The notes under the pieces are model-generated. The model was not told where the DNA came from. It did not search any database and worked only from the letters and a program-made list of their open reading frames with translations. From positions 1 to 12,143 of the forward strand of contig JACRFR010000050.1 in the NCBI GenBank assembly GCA_016212635.1: a stretch of DNA of 12,143 nt. The letters are read 5' to 3'. Below, piece after piece: positions 6,241 to 12,139 of the stretch. A program made the translations under genes and the position numbers. This DNA is from Candidatus Liptonbacteria bacterium. Its GTDB lineage: Bacteria > Patescibacteriota > Minisyncoccia > UBA6257 > 2-01-FULL-56-20. Position 1 is the first letter of the stretch. Each line of letters opens with the position of its first letter.

Positions 6241-7869
6241 TCAGGGATGTTGCTGTTTTTGCGCGGCCCGGGCGGCGTAGTTCGCCAGGACCGCTTCTGC
6301 CTCCGCGCACTTGCCTTCCCGGTAATATACCTCCGCCAGTTGCGGGTAGGTAAACAGGAAGTCAGGATCCAGCTCCAGGGCGTGCCGGTAGTTTTCTTCC
6401 GCCGCGGGGTAGTCGCCCGCGCCTCGCTTCAGATTGCCCAAGTTGTGAAATGCGACCGCTACCGTGGGGTCCAGCTGAATCGCCTGGCGATAAGCGCGTT
6501 CAGCTTCCGTCGGTTGGTTACTATCTGCGTAGGCCATGCCCAGATTGTTCCAGATGCGGTAGCTGCCCGGGGAGTAACGCAGGGTTTGATTGTAAAAGGT
6601 GATCGGGTCGCGCCACTCCCGGTTGCGTAACACCGTGCGAGTTGCAAGCGCAACCAGGATGACTGCCAGTGCTCCAGCCCCGATTCTTCGGGTCCATAGC
6701 GGTGGGATGATCTTCCCAAGATGGGTTAGGCCGCTAAAGATCGCGAAACTCGCGCCGGCGAGCGGCAAGTATAGCCAGTGTTCGTAAAAAACTCCGTTGA
6801 TCGGCACGGCGATATTGGAGGTTGGGGCGAGACCAATGAGAAACCAAACCGCGCCGAAGCTGATCTCGGGCAGACGACGGTAGGTGAACAGGATCAATAC
6901 GGCCAAACCCACCAGTAAAATTATACCCAAGATCGTGAGAGGATCGGAACCCAGAGCGGTGACGAACGGCTGGCTGCGCTCCATGTGCAGTTCCGCGGGC
7001 CAAAAGATCAGGGTGACGTAGGTTACCAGGGAGCGGCAGAAAGTCAGCAGGCGGACCCAGACGCTTTGAGTGAAAGCATTCTGCGCGTTGTATAAGTTAA
7101 AAGTGTTTTGGAAGTTAAGCGCCGTGGCGCGCAGCAGGATGTAGCCGCCGGCGGCGAGCAGCCAGGGCCAGAGCCGGCGCACGGGTTCCAAGAAGCGCCG
7201 GACCCAAGAGCGGCCGCGTCCCATATACAACTCCATGAGCCACAACAAGGCTGGGTAAATGATAGCCGTTTCTTTACTGCCCAAAGCTAAGGGATATGCT
7301 AGGAACGCGCCTGCCCAAAACGCCCAGCGATTCTGCTTGGGATCAGTTCGTGCCTGGTGGTAAAACAAGGCGCCGCAGAGCATAAAGAAGACCGACAGCG
7401 AGTCGCCTAAGCTATTGGCGTAACTGACCGCTTCGGTTTGCGCCGGGTGGACCAGGAAGACCAGCGCCGTGATGAGCGCCAAGCCGCGCCGCCGGAAGAG
7501 GACCAAGAGCAGTCCGAAGAGTAGCACCGCGTCGGCGACGTGGAAGAAAGTATTGGTAACGTGCCAGCCCGGCGCCCAGGTGTCCCACAGGTGCCACTCC
7601 AGAGCGAAAGCAGTAAGCAAAACCGGCCGCCAATAGTTGCTGTTTAGCCCCGTACCGGCAATGACATTTTCCGAGAAGTAGCGGGGAAAGTATCGCCACT
7701 CGTGGACGTAGGAGTTTTTGAGAAAGAAGTCATCGTCGTCCCAAAAGAGACGGTTGCCGAAACTCGAGGCGTACACCAAAAAACCGACGGCCACCAGGAT
7801 CAAGAGTCCTACCGCAACGGTTGCTACCGGATCGCCCCGACGGAAGTGGTAGGCCAAGTCCCGCAACAT
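6241..7869 (-). CDS. multi-spanning GT-C-like glycosyltransferase with C-terminal TPRs (TMTC-like)
   Basis: This 542-aa protein has about ten hydrophobic segments between residues 15 and 415 and three TPR units at the C-terminus (about 437-470, 471-504, 505-538; each with the N-L-G/A-x-x-Y and LDP signatures). After the first helix comes an acidic WDDDDFF (43-49), the expected position of the catalytic acidic motif in GT-C enzymes. Further landmarks are NYWRPVLLTAFAL (78-90), HVTNTFFHVADAVLL (103-117), FLVHPAQTEAVSYANSLGDS (138-157), GSKETAIIYPALLWLMEL (197-214) and FYEHWLYLP (361-369). These recall the TMTC/O-mannosyltransferase-like family with fused TPRs, so it may transfer a lipid-linked sugar to a surface protein. 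It precedes the GT2 gene with a 2-nt gap, and that enzyme may supply its lipid-linked donor. The acceptor is unknown. Confidence 0.85.
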   Translation of the reverse strand: MLRDLAYHFRRGDPVATVAVGLLILVAVGFLVYASSFGNRLFWDDDDFFLKNSYVHEWRYFPRYFSENVIAGTGLNSNYWRPVLLTAFALEWHLWDTWAPGWHVTNTFFHVADAVLLFGLLLVLFRRRGLALITALVFLVHPAQTEAVSYANSLGDSLSVFFMLCGALFYHQARTDPKQNRWAFWAGAFLAYPLALGSKETAIIYPALLWLMELYMGRGRSWVRRFLEPVRRLWPWLLAAGGYILLRATALNFQNTFNLYNAQNAFTQSVWVRLLTFCRSLVTYVTLIFWPAELHMERSQPFVTALGSDPLTILGIILLVGLAVLILFTYRRLPEISFGAVWFLIGLAPTSNIAVPINGVFYEHWLYLPLAGASFAIFSGLTHLGKIIPPLWTRRIGAGALAVILVALATRTVLRNREWRDPITFYNQTLRYSPGSYRIWNNLGMAYADSNQPTEAERAYRQAIQLDPTVAVAFHNLGNLKRGAGDYPAAEENYRHALELDPDFLFTYPQLAEVYYREGKCAEAEAVLANYAARAAQKQQHP

Positions 7870-7884
7870 GGGCTAACTATATCA
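7870..7884 (-). promoter_or_regulatory. extended -10 promoter abutting the GT-C gene start
   Basis: On the minus strand TGA-TATAGT (7884-7876) is an extended -10 motif, followed by six bases and then the ATG at 7869. The predicted start site coincides with the ATG, giving a leaderless mRNA. No -35 match or Shine-Dalgarno site is visible. This would let the GT pair be transcribed separately from the small gene upstream. Confidence 0.45.
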
Positions 7885-7912
7885 CAGCCGGTCGGCGCCG
7901 TACGGCCAAGAA

Positions 7913-8074
7913 CTAAGCGTTGGTCAGGGGCCTAACCTCTTCCTCCTCTTCCTCTTTAGGCGATTGGTTCAGCTGCCCGATCTGGCGCGAGAGGTCATTG
8001 ATGCGCAAAAGCATGCCTATCTGGCCCAGGAAAAAAACCAGGGAAACTACCACTAGTGCGATCGCCTTGAACAT
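7913..8074 (-). CDS. small single-pass membrane protein, 53 aa
   Basis: A 53-residue ORF starts MFKAIALVVVSLVFFLGQIG and ends at a TAG. It has one membrane helix (about residues 4-23), a short amphipathic stretch LLRINDLSRQIGQLNQ (22-37), then six consecutive glutamates (41-46) and a short tail. Codon use resembles neighbouring genes. The coding-strand leader has GGGGGA about 10 nt before the ATG, a weak Shine-Dalgarno site partly inside a hairpin. It lies 43 nt upstream of the GT-C gene on the same strand and may be co-transcribed. The family is not recognised. Topology suggests a small membrane adaptor with an acidic cytoplasmic tail. Confidence 0.6.
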   Translation of the reverse strand: MFKAIALVVVSLVFFLGQIGMLLRINDLSRQIGQLNQSPKEEEEEEVRPLTNA

Positions 8075-8079
8075 TTTTT

Positions 8080-8109
8080 AAAAATCCCCCGCGCCACGAA
8101 AGTGGGGGG
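8080..8109 (-). terminator. GC-rich hairpin with a U-run upstream of the 53-aa gene
   Basis: On the minus strand CCCCCCAC (8109-8102) pairs with GTGG and GGGGG (8097-8086, with a 3-nt CGC bulge) around a UUUC loop, followed by AUUUUU. This has the form of an intrinsic terminator. Because the ATG of the next gene is only 5 nt further on, it could instead act as an attenuator or hide the weak ribosome site GGGGGA. Confidence 0.4.
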
Positions 8110-8158
8110 AAGTGAATTCTACACGATATTTTGAGATTGTAAACCCTGCTGGCGAGCC

Positions 8159-8266
8159 TTAACCTCCTGTAATCTCCGGAAATCGGTCCGGGTGGGCCAG
8201 GTAGTAGGGCAGCCATTTGGCAGTCTCGGACAACTCCGCGGATTCCAGGGCGTGAAACAAATCCAC
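8159..8266 (-). CDS. possible 35-aa peptide or gene remnant
   Basis: From a GTG at 8266 to a TAA at 8159 the minus strand encodes a 35-residue peptide containing VDLFHALESAELSETAKWLP and ending PEITGG. About 69% of codon third positions are G or C, as in real genes here, and the peptide looks natural. The frame stays open upstream into the region antisense to the sigma gene, with no ATG, so the start is unresolved. It may be a short gene or the end of an older gene cut off by the sigma factor locus. No family recognised. Confidence 0.3.
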   Translation of the reverse strand: MDLFHALESAELSETAKWLPYYLAHPDRFPEITGG

Positions 8267-8313
8267 CGGGTTGGTTGTATTAGTATAGGTAGATCTTGCA
8301 AACCATTCAGTCC

Positions 8314-8907
8314 ATGGAGGAACATGATTACCTGGCAGAAAAGGACGAGAAACTAGTTGCCCTGGCCCTAGAGAATGCCGGTGTTTACCGGTTTCTGGTG
8401 GCTCGGTACGAGCAGCGCCTGTTTCGTTACATTATGACGATAGCTAAGATCACGCGCGCGGACGCGGAGGATATTTTACAGACAGTTTTCCTCAAGGCCT
8501 ACCAGAACCTGAATGATTTTGATCCCGACTTGAAGTTTTCTTCCTGGATCTACCGTATCGCGCATAACGAAACTATCAGTCATCTACGGCGGTTCCGCTG
8601 GCATCGTACCCGGAACACGGAATTGGACGAGACGCTCGCGGAGACGCTGCGGTCAGATTCGGATATTGAGCAGGAGTTAAGCCAGAAGTATCGCGCCGCG
8701 GCGGTGCGGTTGGCGCTCCAGGGCTTAGACGGAAAGTATCGGGAGGTACTAGTCTTGCGTTACCTGGAGGACCGGGATTACCGGGAAATTTCAGATATTC
8801 TGAAAAAACCGGTAGGCACGGTTGCCACGCTTCTTAGCCGGGCCAAGCGCCAACTGCGGGAAAAGGTCGCTGGCGAGAAGTTTTTTACCGATGTCACCCA
8901 TGGATAA
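8314..8907 (+). CDS. ECF-type RNA polymerase sigma factor
   Basis: This 197-aa protein has the two-domain layout of extracytoplasmic-function sigma factors. Region 2 lies at about residues 24-95, with RYIMTIAKITRADAEDILQT (38-57), VFLKAYQNL and FSSWIYRIAHNETISHLRR (75-93), the -10-recognition part. A linker follows, then region 4 at about 125-185 with the helix-turn-helix EISDILKKPVGTVATLLSRA (158-177), the -35-recognition part. Region 3 is missing, as expected. It would direct RNA polymerase to a small regulon in response to an envelope signal. The ATG at 8314 is chosen over a TTG at 8296; no Shine-Dalgarno site precedes either. The stop overlaps the start of the next gene, a membrane protein, which is the usual place for a cognate anti-sigma factor. 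Target promoters are unknown. Confidence 0.93.
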   Translation: MEEHDYLAEKDEKLVALALENAGVYRFLVARYEQRLFRYIMTIAKITRADAEDILQTVFLKAYQNLNDFDPDLKFSSWIYRIAHNETISHLRRFRWHRTRNTELDETLAETLRSDSDIEQELSQKYRAAAVRLALQGLDGKYREVLVLRYLEDRDYREISDILKKPVGTVATLLSRAKRQLREKVAGEKFFTDVTHG

Positions 8908-9601
8908 TCTTAGCGATCAAATCGACGACCTTATTCGGAGCCGCAAGATCAAACCGCGTCCGCGGTGGCTGTTCCGTGTCCGGAATCTTTCACTCTGGCT
9001 GTTCTTCGCCAGCTCCACTTTATTGGGGGCGGTAGCGGTGGCGGCCATGATCTTTTTGATCTTAGACCACGACTGGTTCGTCTATGGACATTTCCACTAT
9101 GGTCTCCTGGGCCTCATCCTAATTTCTATTCCGTATTTCTGGATCGCTGTCCTACTTCTATTTACTGCCGCCGCTTACTTCAATTTGCATCGGACTAAAC
9201 AGGGATACCGCCATGAAACGGCTAAGGTCGTGGGCGGGAGCATCCTCTTAAGCGTGATATTCGGCGCAATTCTTTTCTTTGGGGGGTTGCCCTATGGTCT
9301 TCGCGACTATTCGGCTGGGTTGGTGCCCTTTTACGATCCGCTGGTATTCACCAAGTTGGATATTTGGCGCGGGGCCGATCGGGGATTGCTGGGAGGAACC
9401 GTTCTAGAACAACGCGGCACGCAGGATCTGACCCTGCGCGATCTGGACGGTTTTATCTGGCAGGTCAAGCTCGAGTCGGCAGCGGAAAACAGCGGGACTA
9501 AACTTGTGCCCGGCAGCCAGGTGCGGCTGATCGGTCGCCGGGTGGGACAGGATGGGTTTGCGGTGACGGAAGTCAGGCCTTGGGACAGCATTACTGAATA
9601 G
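8891..9601 (+). CDS. three-helix membrane protein, candidate anti-sigma factor
   Basis: The 236-aa protein has a polar N-terminus of about 32 residues (with NLSDQIDDLIRSRK at 6-19), membrane helices at about 33-57, 71-96 and 112-136, and a C-terminal domain of about 95 residues. That domain is rich in beta-strand-like stretches such as LGGTVLEQRGTQDLTLRDL and GSQVRLIGRRVGQDGFAVTE and resembles a small OB-like barrel. With three helices the N- and C-terminal parts lie on opposite sides of the membrane, so a cytoplasmic N-terminus could hold the sigma factor while the outer domain senses a signal. There is no zinc-binding HxxxCxxC anti-sigma motif, so the role is inferred from the 17-nt overlap with the sigma gene. 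ATGs at 8891 and 8900 are both possible; a start at 8822 would be buried in the sigma gene. Confidence 0.82.
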   Translation: MSPMDNLSDQIDDLIRSRKIKPRPRWLFRVRNLSLWLFFASSTLLGAVAVAAMIFLILDHDWFVYGHFHYGLLGLILISIPYFWIAVLLLFTAAAYFNLHRTKQGYRHETAKVVGGSILLSVIFGAILFFGGLPYGLRDYSAGLVPFYDPLVFTKLDIWRGADRGLLGGTVLEQRGTQDLTLRDLDGFIWQVKLESAAENSGTKLVPGSQVRLIGRRVGQDGFAVTEVRPWDSITE

Positions 9602-9735
9602 TCCAGGATCGCCGCCACCCTGTTGCCTCCCGGTAGAGGTGAAAGAAACCAGTTTTCGCGTGCGTAGTAATCTACGAGAGATGTGACCGAAAGGTCGTTC
9701 TACCACCTAGTTTTCCTACTATAAATAACCATGAC

Positions 9736-9918
9736 TTAGCGACCAAGACCCGCAACATAGATGTCACCCGGAGTGACCCTTGGTGCGATCGACGTCTTGA
9801 TTCCGTTTCCCATCGCGTTTACCGCGAATACCCGCAACTTTAAGCGCGCGCACTTAACCAGTGGCCCCTTGGGGTTATGCCGCTTAGGCGAGTAAGACAA
9901 CGAGATCGGTCGACGCAT
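9736..9918 (-). CDS. 60-aa ORF, possible fibronectin type III remnant
   Basis: The ORF runs from an ATG at 9918 to a TAA at 9736. Its middle part, LKLRVFAVNAMGNG followed by SIAPRVTPG, resembles the last strands of a fibronectin type III domain (usual pattern Y-x-V-x-V-x-AVN-x-x-G-x-G ... VTPG), and the N-terminal SLSYSPKR would suit a preceding loop. A full Fn3 domain is about 90 aa, so only the C-terminal half is present and there is no signal peptide. It may be a remnant of a surface protein or a chance ORF. The region 9602-9735 next to it shows no other gene, only a short GACC-GAAA-GGTC hairpin near 9687. Confidence 0.35.
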   Translation of the reverse strand: MRRPISLSYSPKRHNPKGPLVKCARLKLRVFAVNAMGNGIKTSIAPRVTPGDIYVAGLGR

Positions 9919-9933
9919 TCATTCCCGGTGCGG

Positions 9934-9959
9934 ATTAGCCTGCCAACGCGCAGGCTAAT
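9934..9959 (-). terminator. hairpin after the secreted helical protein gene
   Basis: ATTAGCCTGC (9934-9943) and GCAGGCTAAT (9950-9959) form a perfect 10-bp stem with a 6-nt loop, starting 9 bp after the stop codon of the minus-strand gene at 9969. No U-run of four or more follows, so it is a weak intrinsic terminator or an mRNA 3'-end stabiliser. Confidence 0.5.
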
Positions 9960-9968
9960 TCATTAAGC

Positions 9969-10454
9969 TTACTTCTTGCAGGCCTTGACTGCCACTTGGT
10001 ACGCGTCCTTAACTGCCTTAAGCGCACTCTCGCGAGTGTTCCGGGCAGATTTGACCGCCATGCGATTGGCATCCTGCGCGGCCTTAACCGCGGCCCGGTG
10101 GTCCGCTTGCACCTTCTTTAGGGCATCCTTTTTGGCTTTTTTATCGGTCAGCGCCTGGGCGGTCTTGAGCGCGTCCTCCTTGGCGGCGCCCGCGGCCTTG
10201 ATGGCGTCGCTCCGGGTCTTGTCCACTGCAGTCTTGGCTGACTGGAACACGTCCTGCGCGGCTTTAAGCGTGGCATCCCGCGCCTGTTTAGCTTGGAGGA
10301 CGCATTGTTTCATGGTCATTCCCGCCGTGGGAGCTGTCGGGGCGGGAGCAGTTACCACCGGGGGCGTGGTGGTCGGAGGGGTAGTGGTTTGAGCGAAAGC
10401 GACTCCGCTCACGAGCACCGAGCCCAAGACTAAAGCCGAAACTAATCTGTTCAT
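9969..10454 (-). CDS. secreted Ala/Lys-rich helical protein with two terminal cysteines
   Basis: The 161-aa product starts with a clear signal peptide (MNRLVSALVLGSVLVSGVAFA, residues 1-21, AFA cleavage before Q22), then a Thr/Pro/Ala-rich linker (22-45), then a long, highly charged helical region (48-161). The helix has loosely repeated 11-15-residue blocks of A-x-K-A-A-x-D/E-A type (for example LKAAQDVFQSAK and VKAAQDANRMAVKSA) and almost no aromatic residues. The only cysteines, C51 and C159, bracket the helical region and could form a disulfide closing a helical hairpin outside the membrane. The protein is exported; its function is unknown. The ATG at 10454 is preferred because it begins the signal peptide; the longer ORF to 10649 runs into a mobile repeat. 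Family not recognised. Confidence 0.82.
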   Translation of the reverse strand: MNRLVSALVLGSVLVSGVAFAQTTTPPTTTPPVVTAPAPTAPTAGMTMKQCVLQAKQARDATLKAAQDVFQSAKTAVDKTRSDAIKAAGAAKEDALKTAQALTDKKAKKDALKKVQADHRAAVKAAQDANRMAVKSARNTRESALKAVKDAYQVAVKACKK

Positions 10455-10520
10455 GTCTGGAATTACTATTCCTACTGGATCGACCTTTCCTTTTAGTAAA
10501 ATAAGCCACCGGACCAGGTG

Positions 10521-10560
10521 TGATAAAATAATAGTCCCCACCGAGGCCGGGACTTTATCA
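10521..10560. other. interrupted inverted repeat upstream of the secreted-protein gene
   Basis: TGATAA (10521-10526) and AGTCCC (10533-10538) pair with GGGACT (10549-10554) and TTATCA (10555-10560), giving a 12-bp stem with a 6-nt AT-rich bulge and a 10-nt loop. It lies 67-106 bp upstream of the ATG at 10454 and could be an operator or an mRNA leader structure. Confidence 0.4.
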
Positions 10561-10584
10561 TACCAGACCTGCCCGCAGTTGTTT

Positions 10585-10725
10585 AGGGAAAGGGGCGCTG
10601 TTCGGAAACCACCGATTTTATTGCCCGAGCTTGTCGAGGGCCATGCCATGTACCCGCCAAAAAGCTACCCTTCGACGGGCTCAGGGAATAACTTTTTGAC
10701 GTTTCCGAACAGCGCCAGGGAAAGG
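10585..10725. mobile_element. 123-bp MITE with 16-bp terminal inverted repeats and 9-bp target duplication
   Basis: GGCGCTGTTCGGAAAC at 10594-10609 is repeated perfectly inverted at 10701-10716, and AGGGAAAGG flanks the element directly at 10585-10593 and 10717-10725. Inside, CCCGAGCTTGTCGAGGG and CCCTTCGACGGGCTCAGGG are imperfect inverted copies of each other, related to the widespread REP-like sequence whose translation gives PELVEG/PSTGSG. There is no coding sequence, so mobilisation would need a transposase in trans. The clean duplication indicates a genuine insertion. Confidence 0.8.
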
Positions 10726-10729
10726 GGAC

Positions 10730-10766
10730 CCCGTTAGAAAACTCACGCAGCGCATTTTCTAACGGG
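10730..10766. other. perfect 12-bp hairpin upstream of the cfa promoter
   Basis: CCCGTTAGAAAA (10730-10741) and TTTTCTAACGGG (10755-10766) form a perfect 12-bp stem with a 13-nt loop. It ends 14 bp before the -35 box of the cfa promoter. It could be an operator; no U-run follows on either strand apart from the TTTT within the stem. Confidence 0.5.
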
Positions 10767-10780
10767 TGGACAACGCCTCC

Positions 10781-10809
10781 TTAACCGCAGCGTTCGGCTG
10801 GTTTATAAT
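10781..10809 (+). promoter_or_regulatory. sigma70-like promoter of the cfa gene
   Basis: TTAACC (10781-10786, four of six matches to the -35 consensus) is followed after 17 bp by a perfect TATAAT (10804-10809). Transcription would start near 10816, only about 5 nt before the ATG at 10821, so the mRNA would be nearly leaderless, in line with the absence of a Shine-Dalgarno site. Confidence 0.65.
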
Positions 10810-10820
10810 TATCATAAAAC

Positions 10821-11948
10821 ATGAACCTGGCGGAACGAATCATCCGGTCGCTCTTAGCTCGGGCTGGGATCGAACTCAATGGCTCCCGTCCCTGGGACAT
10901 GCAAGTTCACGACCCGCGTACCTACGCCGCTATTTTCCGTGCCGGCTCCCTCGGTTTGGGCGAGGCGTATATGAACAGCTGGTGGGACGTGGGGCGGTTG
11001 GATGAGTTCTTCGCCCGTTTATTGGCCGCGCGTCTGGGCTGGGTGGTTAAGCTTAGCCCGATCGCCTGGGTTGGTTATCTCCGCAATATTTGGATCAACA
11101 ACGCATCCCGGGAGCGAGCCTTCCTGATCGGAGAGGCGCATTACGACTTAGGCAACGATTTTTTTGCCGATATGCTGGATCCGAGCCTGACCTACACTTG
11201 CGGATATTGGAACGGGGAAGCCGCAAATTTAGAGCAGGCCCAAAAAGCCAAGCTGGACCTGGTTTGTCGCAAATTGAAACTGCGGGGCGGCGAGAAGATA
11301 TTGGATATCGGTTGCGGCTGGGGGAGCTTCGCTAGGCACGCCGCCGAACACTATGGAGCCGAGGTGACAGGCTTGACCGTATCCAAAGAACAGATGGAGC
11401 TTAGTAAAAAGCTTTGCCAGGGACTGCCGATCAATTTTGTATTGCAAGACTATCGAGAACACCATGGCCAGTATGATCACGTGGTCTCCATCGGTATGTT
11501 CGAGGCCGTGGAGTACAAAAACCACAAAGAATATATAAGAGTGGTCAAAAGGTGTCTCCGGCCCGGCGGACTATTTTTATTGCACACCATAGGCAGCCGG
11601 GCGGGAGGGATGGCCACCGACCCCTGGATAAAAAAGTACATCTTCCCGGTAGGAATTATTCCGGTCCGAAAACAAATTGAGCGGGCGGCTCGCGGCGAGC
11701 TGGAAATCCTGGATTGGCACGAGTTCGAGGGCAGTAATTACGACCGGACCCTGATGAGCTGGCACGAAAACTTTCAAAGATACTGGCCGCAAAACAAAGA
11801 AAAATACGGCAAGTTGGTGAACGGCCAATTCGAACGCATGTGGCGTTACTATCTGCTCTCTTGCGCCGGCGCTTTCCGGGCGAACCACTTGGCCCTGTGG
11901 CAGGTAGTCTTATCTCCGGAGAGTATTCCCTACGCCCCGGTGCGCTAG
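10821..11948 (+). CDS. cfa: cyclopropane-fatty-acyl-phospholipid synthase
   Basis: The 375-aa enzyme (E. coli Cfa is 382) adds a methylene group from S-adenosylmethionine across a double bond in membrane phospholipid acyl chains. A family-typical N-terminal domain (1-100) is followed by HYDLGNDFF (107-115), LTYTCGYW (123-130) with C127, LDIGCGWGSFARHAAE (161-176, the SAM-binding loop), TGLTVSKEQ (183-191), VVSIGMFEAVEYKNHKEY (221-238) with E228, LFLLHTIG (251-258) with H255, and NYDRTLMSWHENF (306-318) with Y307. C127, E228, H255 and Y307 align with the bicarbonate-site residues of E. coli Cfa. The usual MFEHVG motif is MFEAVE, so the His next to the catalytic Glu is Ala. The gene stands alone, with its own promoter, between the MITE-bearing spacer and a possible terminator, and its product would act at the cytoplasmic membrane. 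Confidence 0.95.
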   Translation: MNLAERIIRSLLARAGIELNGSRPWDMQVHDPRTYAAIFRAGSLGLGEAYMNSWWDVGRLDEFFARLLAARLGWVVKLSPIAWVGYLRNIWINNASRERAFLIGEAHYDLGNDFFADMLDPSLTYTCGYWNGEAANLEQAQKAKLDLVCRKLKLRGGEKILDIGCGWGSFARHAAEHYGAEVTGLTVSKEQMELSKKLCQGLPINFVLQDYREHHGQYDHVVSIGMFEAVEYKNHKEYIRVVKRCLRPGGLFLLHTIGSRAGGMATDPWIKKYIFPVGIIPVRKQIERAARGELEILDWHEFEGSNYDRTLMSWHENFQRYWPQNKEKYGKLVNGQFERMWRYYLLSCAGAFRANHLALWQVVLSPESIPYAPVR

Positions 11949-11990
11949 GTGAGTTGTGCGTCGATATTGCTTGGTTAAGCGGGGATTCCA

Positions 11991-12049
11991 ACCGCAAATA
12001 TTGTAACCCCTCACGCCTTTGAGAAAGCTAGTATTTGCAGCGGTTTTTT
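11991..12049 (+). terminator. possible intrinsic terminator after cfa
   Basis: CCG-CAAATA (11992-12000) can pair with TATTTG (12032-12037) and CGG (12041-12043), with a CAG bulge, and is followed at once by six T (12044-12049). The loop is long, about 31 nt. A competing pairing AGCGGTTT (12039-12046) with AAACCGCT (12087-12094) uses the same bases. Confidence 0.4.
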
Positions 12050-12102
12050 AAGGTCGTATTTTTGCCAGGTTAAACAAGGCGTGGAGAAACCGCTAATTTC
12101 GG

Positions 12103-12139
12103 GAGGTCGGGCCTTGAGAATTCCCCAAGGCCCGACCTC
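12103..12139. other. strong 14-bp hairpin at the window edge
   Basis: GAGGTCGGGCCTTG (12103-12116) and CAAGGCCCGACCTC (12126-12139) form a perfect, GC-rich 14-bp stem with a 9-nt loop. It is either a terminator whose U-run lies beyond the window or the end of another palindromic repeat. The stretch 11949-12102 holds no gene. Confidence 0.65.

Noticed and set aside
6239..6310. Upstream start (6310) for the GT2 glycosyltransferase
   Set aside because: It would overlap the end of the GT-C gene and adds an Arg/Gly-rich segment foreign to the family; the ATG at 6238 begins directly before the first beta strand.
8822..8890. Start at 8822 for the membrane protein after the sigma factor
   Set aside because: The added residues are a frame-shifted reading of the conserved sigma region 4 and are not protein-like.
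10453..10737. 94-aa plus-strand ORF across the secreted-protein promoter and the MITE
   Set aside because: Its PELVEG and PSTGSG residues are the chance translation of the REP-like repeat.
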